From Cocos nucifera (lineage: Eukaryota; Streptophyta; Magnoliopsida; Arecales; Arecaceae), in assembly GCA_006176705.1 (NCBI GenBank), contig QRFJ01002288.1:62001-126000 (forward strand): a stretch of DNA of 64,000 nucleotides. Reading direction: 5' to 3'. A model generated the notes under the pieces. That model made no database searches. It saw nothing but the letters and a program-made list of their open reading frames with translations, and was not told the origin of the DNA. The position numbers were made by a program, and so were the translations under genes. Positions 29,936-42,330 of this stretch are shown here, one piece after another. The stretch's first letter is position 1; each line of letters begins with the position of its first letter.

Positions 29936-31560
29936 ATCCTTGGGCTGTAAGACATTTCTGCATAAATAATCAAGTGATAGTTTTAGGTACCCAAGTCTTC
30001 TTGGATCCTTTTGGATTAGTGGTCATAGTTCCTTTTGGAATCCAAATTCTTTTAACTTATTTTTCATTGAATTTTCTAGTATTACACTCAAATGCTTTAT
30101 GTCCTATTTTTTTGCATCTAAAGCAAGTGATATGTGAAGTGCTAATTGATATGGGTGCAATAAAAAAATTCTTTAGAAACTTAATTTTATTTTTAGATTT
30201 ATATCCTAGTCCGACTTTATCATAAATTTTTCTTTGATTATTTAAAATTATTTATAATTTTTTAGAACTACAAGTAAATTTATCAACTAAAGATTTTAAT
30301 TTATCCAATTCATCCTTTAGGATTTTGTTTTCTTCTTTTAACTTGTTGTGGTTACTAATTATCTCTTCTTTTTCTTTTAAAAGAGTTTGAGTCAATTCTT
30401 TAAGATTTTTATTTTTTATACTAATCTTTTTAAAATCTTTCATCAAGTCATACAAAGTATCTTGAAGCTTATCAAAAGTAAAATCTGAGTCAAGAGTGGA
30501 GGATACCTCATCATCTTGTGCCATGAAATACAAGTTTGCTTCATTTTGATTTTCTTCCTTCAAGCTTGACTCATCGCTGTCGCTCCAAGTTGCTAATATA
30601 GCTTTCTTTTTTGTTCATTTTGGTCCCTTCTTCAACTGAGGACATTTAGCCATAAAATATCCTAGCTTCTTGCATTCGTAGCAAGTGGGTTGATCCTTCT
30701 CTTTTCTTTTTCTTTCTTCCTGCTGGCTTCTCCTCTAATGAAGCTCCTCTTCTTGAATCCTTGTCTTCTTCTTTTCATAAATTTCTTGAATTTTTTGATC
30801 ATTAGGGCCATGTCTACATCATTCTCCTCACTGGTGGATAGATCATCATCTTCTTCAGCTGTCATGGATTTTAGTGCTATTATTTTCTTCTTCTTATTAT
30901 CCTCTTCATTATACTGACTCATGACAAGCTCATGTATCATCAGGGATCTAATGAGCTCCTCTAGAGGTAGAGTGTTTAGATCCTTTGCCTCCTGGATGGC
31001 TGTCACCTTGGCTTTCCATATCCTAGGCAAAGACTTAAGAATCTTTCTTACTAATTTACTATTAGTGTAAATTTTTTTTAAGCTTTTCAAATCATTTATA
31101 ATATCAGTAAATTTTATGTACATGCTAGTGATAGATTCAGTGGGATCTATTTTAAATAATTCATATTGGTGAACTAGTATGTTAATCTTTATTTTTTTTA
31201 CTTGATTTGTCCCTTCATGTGTGACCTCTAGTCTATCCCAAAATTTTTTAGTTGAATTATAAGTGAAAATTTAGTTAAACTTATTTGCATTAAGGGCACA
31301 GTAGAGTACATTAATTATCTTAGCATTTAATTGGACAAGTTTCTTGTCCATCTCATCTCAATCCTTCTCCGACTTAGGAGAGGATGTGCTATTGTCAATG
31401 ATTGTAGGTGTGTATGGGCCATTGATAATGACACTCCATATGTCATAGTCGAGGGCTTGAATAAAAATGTGCATGCGAGCTTTTCAATAGATATAGTTGG
31501 AACATTGAAAGGAGATGGCCTATTATGGACTACCCTTCGACAAGTTAACCTCCTAATTAG
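29936..31560 (-). pseudogene. SIRE-like gag with two zinc knuckles (broken)
   Basis: Reading from about 31540: the N-terminal domain is in shifted frames, then 30662-31123 (VRKILKSLPRIWKAKVTAIQ, LPLEELIRSLMIHEL; UBN2-type). A first knuckle CYECKKLGYFMAKC at about 30640-30685 has its His replaced by Tyr. Next is a coiled coil (30252-30563, KNKNLKELTQTLLKEKEEII) and a second, intact-looking knuckle CFRCKKIGHKAFEC near 30090-30135. A long gag with a coiled coil between two knuckles is typical of SIRE elements. Plus open stretches here are shadows. Confidence 0.82.
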
Positions 31561-31612
31561 GTTGACATTATCTTGTCTCTAGTGATAAAATCAACAATTA
31601 GTAGAGAATCAA

Positions 31613-31624
31613 GGCTCTGTACCA
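31613..31624 (-). promoter_or_regulatory. Primer-binding site of SIRE-like element (initiator tRNA-Met, one base lost)
   Basis: Minus strand TGGTACAGAGCC, which is TGGTATCAGAGCC minus one T, two bases after the LTR. Confidence 0.7.
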
Positions 31625-31626
31625 AT

Positions 31627-32923
31627 TATTGCCAGGTAGACAACCAAAGAAGGGCGGGGGGGTGAAGATTTCAAAGATTTAAAGTAGATATATGCGGTAA
31701 AAAATATTTGAAGCCTATGTGAATAAGATGAGAGAGCAAATAAAAGATATAAGTAATAGCACACACACAAACAAGAGAATTTTATAGTGGTTCGGTGCAC
31801 TCCTAGCACCTACATCCACTCTCCAAGCAAGACTCTTGGAAATTTCACTATAATCATGCAAAATTACAACCGAATAGTTTTTTTGGGCTCACTATCCAAA
31901 AACTCAGTTAATTTTTTTCTTAGGTTCACCAACCACAATCCTTACAAAGATCAGACAAATCAAACCAAGATAAACAATAGAAAGAAAAATCCCAAAACCC
32001 AAGTTCCAGCCCTTGCTGAAATCAAGTATATGAAAAGAGAGAAAGATTTTACAACAAAGAATACTCCTTTGAATGAGCAGAAAGGTTATCATTGCAGTTC
32101 GTTGGAAGCCTCCTTAAATGCTTGGAGTTATTGCACTTGAGGGCTTTTCAATGCTTGAGAAAACTATTTGATTGGAGATTGTGTATTCATTGAAAAATAG
32201 GGCGTGCATTCCTTTCTCTTGTTTTTCTTAGGTCTTTCAAAAATACATCTTCTTCCTTTTATATCTGGTGCATTTTCTCTCTTCTGGTGATGATTGAGAT
32301 TTAGAAAAGTAAAATTTGATCATTGAAGAGTAGCAACTAGCCATTAGAGTCAAAAAAATTTAATCTAGAATATCCCATCAATAGGCTGTCGCCGTATCTC
32401 GAGACCTCTTGGTTTATCTCGAGACATGCCGCCAGGTTATGAGGCCTCTCGATTTGATCAGGAGAGCTCTTGCCTTCAATCACTCAAAAAAATAGCTTTT
32501 TGAAAAAATTAACTTGCCTGAGATCGAGAGCTCTCATTAGAACTACGAGACCTCTCGAGAATACTATGAGACCTCTTGCTCTCAGGGTGCAGAAACTGTG
32601 TTTTTATCTTTTAAGATTGAGAGCTCTCGAGATTCACTTCTAACCTCTCAAAACTATGCTAGAAGGTCATCTGGGAATACTAGTCCTCACGAGAGCTCTT
32701 GAAAAAATTTTGAGACATCTTAAAAACTGCTCCAAGGCTATTTTGAGGGATATTTGCTCCAATCAAGGGAATTTGATTTTCATTTGAATTGAGCTTTGTA
32801 TCATTCATATTTTATTCAAAGAGCTCTCTTTCTTCTGATATTAGAATACTTAAAATAAAATATATTAATAGTCATTTGCTTTAATGTTTGGTCATCATCA
32901 AAATCACTTAGGAGGGGTCAACA
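31627..32923 (-). repeat. SIRE-like 5' LTR (1297 bp)
   Basis: Partner of 8595-9909, with the same palindrome cluster at 32395-32745. TATA box at 31778-31786 on the minus strand (CTATAAAAT). Open stretches 31609-32140 inside it are not genes. Confidence 0.88.
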
Positions 32924-34054
32924 AGATCTAAAAGAAAATCTAGAAAAGACTTTTCTTCTCTCTTACTTTTCTTTCACCAAGACACAAGAAATTTTTGTCC
33001 TTACAATAGCCCATGCCCAAGACCCTCTTGCACCCAGGGAAACCACGCCCAAAACCCTCTCTCTCAAGAGTAATTATTGTAGAAAAATCATGCCCAAACT
33101 CTCTTTAAATAAAGAGATAGAAGGGAGTCATTGTTTAGGTCAAACACTTAGAAAAGAATGTCTAAATTGGACATGAATTGGGGTGCCCAACCCTTGGGTG
33201 CCTCCTCCCTTTTTTTATGGCATGGAATTCCTGAAAGTGGCACACAAAACTTCCTTATTCTCCACTAGAAAAATCAAAGAGAGATCGGTTGTTTGGTGCC
33301 TTCCATAGAGAGAGTGTTGGTTTTGTAAAACTCCATCAAATAGAGTTTAAAATCAAAACTACTTCCTAGTTTTGACTTGGACCAAAACCTAATTACCAAC
33401 TAAGGAAGATATGAGCACATGGGGTGGCATGTTCTCTCTGGGCATGAGAGATTTCATGCCAAATCTCAAGGAGAGATGGCATGGGAAGGCTAGGTGGAGC
33501 AAGGGAGAAGTCCTAGTCAAACTAGGACTTCATGTTTTGACCTAATCAAAGCAATTTTTTAGCCTAATTAAAATAGATCTTGATGCAACCTAATTAATGA
33601 TGTTCCTAATCTAATTAAAAATTTAATTAATCTATATTAAATTTAATTTAATATTAATTTTAAATTTTAATTAAATTAAGAATTAGGTGCACTCAAGTAC
33701 TAATTCAATTGGATATTGTTCTCCCTTATAATTAGCTATCCAATAAACTAATTGGACTTGATCCAATCAAGTCCAAACCAAACCTAATTGAATCTTATTT
33801 AATTAGACTCCATCTCAGCCCTCATGCTTAATTAGATTGAGCCAATTAGCAATTTGATTGCTAATTAATCCTCCTACAATACTTGCACTTGGTCAAACAT
33901 CAATCATATTGATTATTTGATCCTAGAATAATTCTTAACTATTGATCAATCATCTGATCAGATCGAGAGTTCTAATGTGTGTGACCCCATAGGTTCAAAC
34001 CTAAGCTAGTAATATAGAAATAAATTTCTATACCAATTGAAATGATCATCTAGC
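32924..34054 (-). repeat. Copia-A left LTR, segment 2
   Basis: Starts with the right AGATC target duplication and runs on as LTR sequence matching about 49330-50645: shared TTTCTTCTCT..., shared TTAATTTAATTAGACT... and CAACATACTTGCA-type blocks, and shared CAATCATATTGAT near 33901 and 50491. Ends at a CTAGC flank of the solo LTR. Confidence 0.75.
34050..34054. repeat. Target-site duplication CTAGC, left copy of solo LTR
   Basis: CTAGC here and CAAGC at 36306-36310 flank the solo LTR. The unoccupied site in the right copia-A LTR reads CATCTAGCAACGGTACCC (50640-50657). Confidence 0.65.
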
Positions 34055-36305
34055 TGTTAGATGTGTTTCCTAGAAGCTAGATTGGCTAACACTTATAATA
34101 CACTTCTAAGGATAATTTTATAATTTTGACTATAAATTAATAAAAGAATTAGTTTCTATCATAGTGTGTATTTAAAGTGTATGTGATACATCTTTTGAGT
34201 TAATGATAATGACAATTCATATTTTCAAAGAGTTAAAAATTTAAGACATGAATTTTCATAATTAACTCATAAACTGCTCCTGATCATAGGATCATCATAA
34301 AGATGGTGATTGATTCGAAAGGTTGGTGTACGATCACTTTCTTTGAGTAGATGAGTCTTGAGTCTATAGTGTGGAGACATCAGAGCGAGAGTACAGATAC
34401 TCATTAGAGAATGAGGGTATTGAGCATGACCACATCGAGCATTCAAAAGAAAGTCTACCTTCTCATCGATGACTGGCTCAATGTTGTAATAGTGTGTTTG
34501 ATTTTTTGACCTGAGGTACATCGATAATTCACCTTGAGGGTGTTGTAGTTTGACTACACCATAACTCGATTTTCTAGTCATTCTAAATTTTGAGGTGTAT
34601 GTTGGCTATAGTACGTTCATTGTAGGAATTGGATTGTATCAATAAGGGATCTATCTACCTCGGTAGATGAGGAGTAGCCCTATGATAATCATGAGAATCA
34701 AGTTCATAAGACCATGGCCATGGCAGAGTGAAGATGATAGAAAGATTTTCTATAAGAATTTTACATAGGACTCGAATCGAATGATTAATTCATATGATGG
34801 ATATTGGGTTTGACGAGTTCACGTTAATCCTAATCCTGTCGGAGCTCAAGATAGAAGAACCCAATCACACAGATAGCTACATCGAGAGGTTTACTTTTAG
34901 TTTTGATGAATTGCCACCATATACTGCTAGGTGTCACTAGTGGATTTTGAGAGTAATTAGAATAATTTTGATGATTGATCATTCTAATTGTATGAATCAA
35001 AAAAGTTCTGATCCATCGAAAGATATTTTGATGATATCGATGATGGAGATCACGATATGTCTCATTATCATATGAAATTGAATCTAACTAGATCACACAA
35101 ATAAGGGTTTGGGTCTGAATATCATCAATTGAGCTAATCTAGTTCGATTGATTTGGATTAGATCCAATTAGGTTCAAGGTAATCGTGCTAGCACACGATT
35201 GAGCTTGACTTTCTCCTTTTATAATCTTTTTGATTTATTGCAACTGAGTTAAATTTGATTTGAGTTATTCCTATATCTTGAATGGATTTATTTTTATCTA
35301 ACTGGAACAAGTCTAGGTCAGATTAATTATAAAAATTAAATTCATTCTTAGTGCAATTGGACTAGGGTCAATAGTTGACCCAATTGAGAGCATTAAGGGT
35401 CACATGATCAGAGAATTTAAAAAAATTCTTTAGAAAGTATTTTGCTCTAATTTTTGTGTATGTGATAGAGCATGAGTTATACTTTGGGTGTATAAAATTT
35501 TGTGATTTTTGGAGGTATATAGACTGGGTTTTGATAGAGTTTGATTTGGATCAAACTCTTGAGAGAATAGTCCTAGATGCACATGGACTCTTCCTTATCC
35601 TTTCATGCCACCACCTTCTAGATGGATTTTTGGCATCAAAACTAAATGGGATCTGGGGTTTTTCATGGAGATCAGGTCCAAGAATCCCAATGGTTGAATT
35701 AATAAGGTTTTTGACAAGAAAGGGACTCTTTATGGTGCTATGTCTTGTATAAGAACTCTTCTCATGAAATTGCCTCAATGTAATTTATTTTTTCCATACC
35801 CAAAGGAGCCTTCTCTTTGATATCCATACCCCCTCTATCTTCTCTCTCCCTCTCTTCTACATACCTAAAAAGTTAGGTACAAATCTGAGTTGAAGGTCTA
35901 AGATTTTTGGTACAAGATGCAGCATCTACGCGACGGTATTCGTGAGACAAATAGGCTGCTCTCAAAAGTCATTTTAAAGATTTTTCAAATTAGATATAGA
36001 TCTGATTTTTGAAGGAGATTTATGAGGAGAAGACATTTAGATCCTGCTTGAGTGGATACTAGTAGAGGCCAGACGTGTGCGTGGCTCTTTCTAGAATCTC
36101 AGGAATCAATAGGATCATCGTAGGATAATTAGATTATCAAATCAGGTACTTAAAATTAAATCTAATTTAATTTTATTTTTAATTTTCAATATCAGATCTG
36201 AGAAGTCTCAGATCTAATTAATTTTTTTTAAAAAAAATTAAAATATTTTTTTAGATTCAATCAGATCTAAATAATTCTATGCCAGGAAAATAGATTTTTT
36301 CTTTA
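34055..36305 (+). repeat. Solo LTR, copia family E (2251 bp)
   Basis: TGTTAGATG...TTTTCTTTA, matching the LTR at 60848-63134 in start, length and internal blocks (for example ATTTTGACTATAAATTAATAAAA at 34114 and the matching TTGACAATAATCAATAAAA at 60925). No internal element sequence adjoins either side and a target duplication flanks it, so it is a solo LTR left by LTR-LTR recombination. Minus open stretch 34267-34581 recurs in the other copies. Confidence 0.85.
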
Positions 36306-37125
36306 CAAGCAATTGTACCCAACGACCGAATAGGTCGAATGTGTAAAGCAACATTCTAGAACCCATGTGGATATGATTTTCATATAATTTATCCTCTTGA
36401 CCATGAATGCTCATAGAATGACTCCAGATTTAATTGTCAACCCTGAATTGGTTATCCACATTATATTTCAAATTATCAAATCCATCATATAAATTATCCT
36501 GGCCAAGGTTTCACTAAATTGAAACACGGAGATGCATTATCTCTAACTCTTAGAGTGGTCAATCCCATCTTGATCACTCACCAACTTCATAAGTCCTTGA
36601 CTGTGCCCAAAAATCTTCCATCATTGCATTAGAAATTCAGGTAGTCTAGCACCAAAGCATAGTAAGTTGCTTGCAAGTCAGTATGGAGATCTTAAGTCTA
36701 AGGGATACTTATATACATATTCCATCAAAGCAATTCTTGATAGCAGAATGTTTCAAAGTTGGTCTCATTCCATGATGATGTATCCCTACATCTCATCTAT
36801 ATGCCTTACTAGTGCCTCCACATACTTTAGTTAAGAGGACCACGTATAGCACACAACGACCTACACTTAATAAATGTTGTCATCCTAGATAACAATGTAT
36901 CATATGGCCATAAATATTTTAAGGACTAATTGATAAATTCTCTCTCTATCAAATCTAAATAGTCCTAAGAACTTCATCATAAGAAAGAAGTTCATTAAAA
37001 GATGTTCATTTATGATAAAAAAATATCATAATAAATTTTTATTCATTAATAAATTATTTATATTTACATGATTAGCACAACCATCAATAGATTGACAATT
37101 GGCTTGGGGACATATTTTTTAATAA
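36306..37125 (-). repeat. Copia-A left LTR, segment 3
   Basis: Matches 50651-51466 of the right LTR (TGTACCCAA...GGTCGAATG...AAAGCAACATTCT, later GTAGGTTGCTTGCAAGTCA-type phrases). Ends TTAATAA at 37125, where the CA end has mutated, next to the purine tract. Confidence 0.78.
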
Positions 37126-37285
37126 CTCTCATTTGTTCTAAAGCCCTCGATATAGTATCTAATATCCATTTTTGACTTATGGTTGTCGAACTCCTGTACT
37201 ACCAAAGCTTTAGTGAATGGGTCGGTTAGGTTCTTCTTTCTATCGATCTTCTAAAAGTCGACATCACCTCGATCCACGATCTCTC
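37126..37285 (-). pseudogene. Copia-A RNase H, C-terminus
   Basis: The minus strand reads KIDRKKNLTDPFTKALVVQEF and ends at the purine tract by 37126-37135. It is severed from the rest of RNase H (40973-41450) by the insertion at 37286. Confidence 0.72.
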
Positions 37286-38330
37286 TATTGAGAAAAATAT
37301 CTTGAGATTCAATCTACAATAAGCTCAAAATGAGGTTCAAGATGATGAATGGTGTCCAACGAGCCCAAGAACTATCCAAATGGAGTCTAGATGGAGAAGT
37401 TACATGTGAAAGAAGGTTAGAATGGGATAGCACAACCCTCAGGCCCACCGAAGGGGCCCATAGGCGGTGCCGATCGATGATGTTGTGACCCAGGCCGATA
37501 GCTTACGATGACACTGGGCTAACTGCATTCTAGATCAGCCAGGCATGCAAGCATGCGTGGGCTGCACAGGAGCAAGCCATGCAGGTGCCCAACCCATATT
37601 GTGGAGCACGGTCCATGGTGGACCACAGCTCATGGGTGCCTGCATGGATCGGAACTCATTTTCCCTAGTCGTTTCACATGATCCATGGTAATGTTCTATG
37701 GATCGATCACGATCCAACAACTCTAGTTTAAGCCAATCATGATCGGATGGCTCAAGAGCAATCTGAGCATGATCAGGAGTTTTTGTGCATGATTCGATGG
37801 TCTAGGAGGGAGCCGATCATGATCGGATAGTCCAAAATCGATCTCGGATGTGTTTGGGATTGGATTTTCTACTAAAATATTGTTTTTGGATTTTTGAAGT
37901 CTATATAACTTCGATTGATGAACCATTTATTATCTCGAAAAGTTGGTGACATTTTGGAGGTGTTGAGAGGCTCCTTAAGAGATTTCGAAAAGCTTTTATA
38001 ATGATTTTGAGGCTTCTTATTGAGAGACTCTTGAATAAGGGTTGAGTGATAAGTTTCTCTTGTATTTATTGATTTTTTATCTCTCATAGTAAAGTTTGCA
38101 TGCCTCATGGAGGTAGACCTTGGTCTAATTTATGTACTTGATTATATACTATCTCTTATTTTGTATTCTTCTTTCTTTCTCTTACGATATCTACATGTGA
38201 TCGAGTGTAATGCAAGTGGTATCAAGAAGGTCCTGTGGTTGTAGTGTTTTGACCAGACTCCCATAACAATCGATATCGGAGTGAGTTGATACCCCAATAA
38301 TTAGTATTAAAGCAAGTTGATACCATAATA
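37286..38330 (+). repeat. 5' LTR of gag-protease element (1045 bp)
   Basis: TATTGAGAAAAATATCTTGAG...ACCATAATA, matching 39919-40967. The TG and CA ends have mutated. TATA box CTATATAACT at 37901-37910. Minus open stretches 37535-38108 are shadows. Confidence 0.85.
37901..37910 (+). promoter_or_regulatory. TATA box of gag-protease element LTR
   Basis: CTATATAACT; the other LTR has CTATATAATT at 40537-40546 in the same context (GAAGTCTATATAA). Confidence 0.55.
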
Positions 38331-38331
38331 A

Positions 38332-38346
38332 TTGATATTAAAGTTA
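38332..38346 (+). promoter_or_regulatory. Decayed initiator-Met primer-binding site
   Basis: TTGATATTAAAGTTA matches TTGGTATCAGAGCTA except for changes of G to A or C to T type. Confidence 0.5.
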
Positions 38347-39180
38347 GACGATATCAGCACACGTGGTTGCCTAGATCATGATGGTATTGATCGAGATCAA
38401 AGATGATGGAGAAGACAAGCACAATCATGGTGGAGACAACTGGTTCAATGGGAAGAGCAATTTTTCTTGTGGCAAGCGAGGGTGAAGGACGTGCTCATCC
38501 AACACAGATTGATTGATGTTTTTTTAAATGAAAAGAAACCAGACACCATAGAAAAGAGGACTTAGGAGCGGCTACGGATGCAGACAGTGAGTACCATCTG
38601 CATGTACTTAGCAGATGTGGTGGTGATCTATGTACTTAGCGAGACTTTCTTGATGGTGCTGTGGTCGAAGCTTGAGGAGCTGTACAAGGTGAAGTCCCTC
38701 ACCAACACCCTCTTTCTTTGGAGGTAGTTCTATCAACTATGGATAACTGAGAGATAGAGTATGCAGGAGCATCTCAGTCACTTCCAAAAGATTCTCACCG
38801 ATCTTCTAAATGTAGGTGAGAAGGTTGAGGAGAAGACTAGGGCATTGATTTTGCTAGCATCGCTTTCTCTTTTGTATGAGTTCTTGGTGACTGCTCTTCT
38901 AGTGGGGAAGAGCACCATTAAGATGGATGAGGTCACTATGGTGATTCTTTAGAATGAGGTTCTGAGGAGGGAGAATCCAGCTTTGAGCTCAGATAGCGAT
39001 AGCTCAGCTTTGGCGATTTCTAGAGCAAGTGGCAGTAGATGCAGTGGTAGAGGATCGCAAGAAGGATGATCCAATCTAAGACAAGGGATCCTAGCAAGAT
39101 CAGATGCTACTAATGTGATGAGTTGGGGCATCGTGTCAGAGATTGCCTGCAGCTCAAGGATTGGATGAGGGCTATTGCAG
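38347..39180 (+). pseudogene. Gag of small copia-type element
   Basis: A UBN2-type gag in pieces: SLWKRRT-like and MQTVSTICMYLADVVVIYVL-like fragments near 38560-38640, then the open stretch 38761-38952 (MQEHLSHFQKILTDLLNVGE, EEKTRALILLASLSLLYEFL, then KMDEVTMVIL). A zinc knuckle follows near 39105-39150 (CYYCDELGHRVRDC, all ligands visible). Stops near 38730 and 38950 and small frame changes inactivate it. Confidence 0.75.
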
Positions 39181-39905
39181 TGATGGCTAGTAGTGAGTTA
39201 GAGGATAATGTCCTAAAGATATCTGATGAGGTATTTACTTCTTCCAATAGTGGATTTTAGATTTTGCATACACATATCATATTTATTGTAGAGAGGAGTA
39301 GTTTGACTCCTTAGAGAGCAGTGAGGATATTGTTCATCTGTCGGATGGATCGAGCTATATGATTAGAGGCATTGAGATGGTCAGTTGGAGGACACATGAT
39401 AGTGTAGTGAGGAGATTGGGGGAGGTTCGATATATATCCAATTTTAGGCGGAATCTTATCTCACTGAGCAAAATAGATTTAAATGGGTATAGGTGGGTAG
39501 CTAGTGATGGAATCCTGAAGGTCATGCACGGTGATAGGATTATTCTAGAGGAAAAAAAAGGATGAGAGGATATTACTACCTGGTAGGGAGCCCAGTACAA
39601 GGTGGAGCTTCAAGAGTCAGAGAGAGCCTAGTGCGAGGTGGAGCTCCAGGTGCAGGTGGATTGAGCACAAGATGGGGGATGCAAAAGGATGAGAGGTAAT
39701 GTCATAGAGTGAAGTTCCTATTACTGCAGGAGACTTTTTTGAGTAGATCTTTGGTCAGAGTAGACACAGCCTATGATGAAGATGGGATCAAGTAGTTTGG
39801 CTCAACTCCCACGTTTGTCCATCTATGAGATAGTATGCGTGCCCCACGACATGGGGATGAGATGGATCACAGGCTTTTAGAGATAGATGAAGGCCGAATA
39901 TTGAG
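39181..39905 (+). pseudogene. Protease and unique C-terminal tail of small copia-type element
   Basis: After a protease segment decayed at its active site, the open stretch 39359-39565 reads MIRGIEMVSWRTHDSVVRRL and NFRRNLISLSKIDLNGYRWV, the usual flap-to-C-terminus part of copia protease. It continues, with stops, through a Gly/Gln/Arg-rich tail (KVELQESERA, HRVKFLL...) and SMRAPRHGDEMDHRLLEIDE to the polypurine tract (GAGTTGAGATGGAGAT, 39902-39918). The tail occupies the place where integrase should begin. I do not recognise a function for it. Confidence 0.65.
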
Positions 39906-39918
39906 TTGAGATGGAGAT

Positions 39919-40967
39919 TGTCGAGAAAAATATCTTGAGATTTGATTCATAATAAGCTCAGAACGAGGTCTAGGATGATGAACGGAGTCCAACAAGCTTA
40001 AGAATAGTCCAAATGAAGTCTAGACGGAGAAGTTATGCATGAAAGAAGTTGAAATGAGATAGCACGGCCCTCGAGCCTATCAAAGGGGCCCATAGATGGT
40101 GCTAGACGGTGGTGGCGTGGCCCAGGCTAGCAACACATGGCGGCATTCGGTTAGTTGTGTGCTGGGCCAGCCAGGCATATGAGCATGAACGTGGGTGTGC
40201 ATGGGCCATGCAAGAGCAGGCCGCATGGGCGCCCAGCCCATGCTGTGGAGTGCAGTCCACGGTGGATACGGGTGCCTGCATGAACTAGAACTCAATTTTT
40301 CCCACCATTTCACATTGACCATGGCACTATTCCATAGACCAATCATGATCTAATGGCTCTGGTTCAAGCCGATCGTGATTGGACTGCTCAAGAGAGATCC
40401 GAGCATGATCAGGTGATCTTGTGCACAATCCGATGGCCTAGAAGGGAGCTGGTCTTGATCGGATGATCTAAAATCGATTTTGGATGTATTTGGGATTGGG
40501 TTTCCTATTGAAATACTATTTTTGAATTTTTGAAGTCTATATAATTCTGATTGATGAACTGTTTATTGTGTTAGAAAGCTAGTAACATCCTAGAGGTGCT
40601 GAGAGGCTTCTTAAGAGGTTTTAGAGAGCTTTTATAAGAGTTTTGAGGCTTCTTATTAAGAGATTTTTGTACAAGGATTAAGTGATAAGTTTCTCTTATA
40701 TTTATTAATTTTTTTATCTCTCATAGTGAAGTTTGCATGCCCTATGGAGGTAGACCTTGGTCTAATCCACATACTTAATTATATGCTGTCTCTTATCTTG
40801 TATTCTTCTTTCTTTCTCTTGCAATATTCATACGTGATTGAGTGTGATGCAAGTCATATCAAGAAGGTCCTGTGGTTGTGGTATCCTGGCCAGACTCCCA
40901 CAATAATCGATATCAAAGTGAGTTGATACCCCAACAATTAGTATTAGAGCAAGTTGATATCACAACA
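39919..40967 (+). repeat. 3' LTR of gag-protease element (1049 bp)
   Basis: TGTCGAGAAAAATATCTTGAG...CACAACA, preceded by the polypurine tract. Confidence 0.85.
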
Positions 40968-40972
40968 CTTTC

Positions 40973-41454
40973 GAACAAAATGGTAGTAGAATAGTATATG
41001 CTTCATCCGCTAGTGTGCCTTCGATTTCTTTGCCTGAGCGATGGCTCTAGTGTCATCGCAATAAAGTAGGATTGGACTATCAAGGAAGGGTACCACTCCA
41101 AGCTCGGTGATGAATTTTCTCAGCCACACAGCTTCCTCCGCAGCATCGGATGCTATGATATACTCCACCTCGCATACTAAGTCTACCATAGTATGCTGCT
41201 TGGAACTCTTTCAATAGATGGCTCCACTGTTAAGGGTAAAGACATAACCTAACATACTCTTACCATCATCATGGTTAGATTGAAAGCTAGAGTTTGTAAA
41301 CCCCATAAGTTTCAAATCTAATTTACCATAAACCAGCCATTGGTCCTTCATATTTCTCAAATACTTAAAGATAGTTTTTACAATATTTCAGGGGTTCTCC
41401 CTAGATTAGATTGGTATCTACTCATTACTCTTAGTGAGTATGTAATATCTGTTC
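40973..41454 (-). pseudogene. Copia-A RNase H, main part (broken)
   Basis: The minus strand reads NSSFQSNHDDGKSMLGYVF, KSSKQHTMVDLVCEVEYIIA, AVWLRKFITELGVVPFLD and LYCDDTRAIAQAKK. The STAEAEY-type segment is changed (DLVCEVEY) and stops occur near its C-terminus. Confidence 0.8.
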
Positions 41455-42330
41455 TCATAAATATCTTGCGTACATGGTAGATCCTACTACTAAAGCATAT
41501 GGGATTCTACTCGTATGATCTCTCTCTTTAGGAGTTGTTGGACAATTCTTCTTAGAGAGAAAAATTTCATGGTCGATCGAAAGATGGTCTTTCTTGGAAT
41601 TCTTCATGCTTAACCACTTCTGTACAATTTCTAGATATATGGACTGGGATAACCCAAGTATCCTCTTAGATCTATCCCTATAGATCTTTATCTCTAAGAT
41701 GTAGAATGCTTCACTTAAGTCTTTTATGGAGAATTGAGATGACAACCATACTTTTATTTCCTATAGTGCAGGAATGTTATTCTTGATTAAGAGAATATCA
41801 TCCACGTACAAGATAAGAAATACCACTGTCGAATCATTTACCCACTTGTATATGCAGAGCTCTTCTCCATTCTTAACCAAGCCATACATTTTGATCACCT
41901 TATCAAAATACATGTTCCAACTCTGAGATGCCTGCTTCAATCCATAAATGGATCTCTAAAGCTTGCACACCTTGGACTCGTCTGTGAATGTGAATCCTTC
42001 AGATTATATTATATACATCTCTTCAGTTAGCTCTCTATTTAGAAAAGCTATCTTCACATGCATCTACCAGATCTCATAGTCTAGATGGATAGCTATCGCA
42101 AGTATAATTCAAATAGATTTAAGCATTGCCATAGGGAAGAACGTCTCATCATAGTCAATACCATAATATTGGGGATACCCATTGGCAACTAGACAGACTT
42201 TATAGGTCTTCACCTTCTAAATTGTGCCTCTTTTTCTTTTGAAGATCCACTTACATCTAATGGGTTTAACCCTTTCAAAGGGTCAACCAATGTCTACACA
42301 TTATTGATCTTTATGGACTCCATTTTGGAT
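41455..42330 (-). pseudogene. Copia-A reverse transcriptase (broken)
   Basis: The palm motif YVDD is at 41797-41808 (LYVDDILLIKN on the minus strand). The 41455-41745 open stretch follows with IKDLSEAFYILEIKIYRDRS. Fingers near 41930-42100 show LKQASQSWNMYF and AFLNRELTEEMYI. Several stops interrupt it. Confidence 0.82.

Larger units (their letters stand above)
8595..32923 (-). mobile_element. SIRE-like Ty1/copia retrotransposon, split by a 14.6-kb nested insertion
   Basis: LTRs are 8595-9909 (3') and 31627-32923 (5'), with an initiator-Met primer-binding site next to the 5' LTR. On the minus strand the order is gag (two zinc knuckles), protease, integrase, reverse transcriptase, RNase H and then a further long open region before the 3' LTR, as in SIRE/Maximus copia elements. 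The element's own length is about 9.7 kb once 12674-27257 and one CTATC are removed, the expected size for this clade. LTRs begin TGTTGACC on the minus strand. All domains are interrupted. Confidence 0.85.
37286..40967 (+). mobile_element. Small non-autonomous copia-type element with gag and protease only
   Basis: LTRs 37286-38330 and 39919-40967 (about 1.05 kb each) flank only 1.6 kb of internal sequence. That sequence holds an initiator-Met-like primer-binding site, a gag segment, a zinc knuckle, protease, and a polypurine tract right after the protease region. No integrase, reverse transcriptase or RNase H is present. Flanking pentamers CTCTC (37281-37285) and CTTTC (40968-40972) agree at four of five. 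Copia-A RNase H continues on both sides. Confidence 0.82.

Noticed and set aside
37535..38108. Minus-strand open stretches as host genes
   Set aside because: They lie wholly inside an LTR and have equivalents in the partner LTR.
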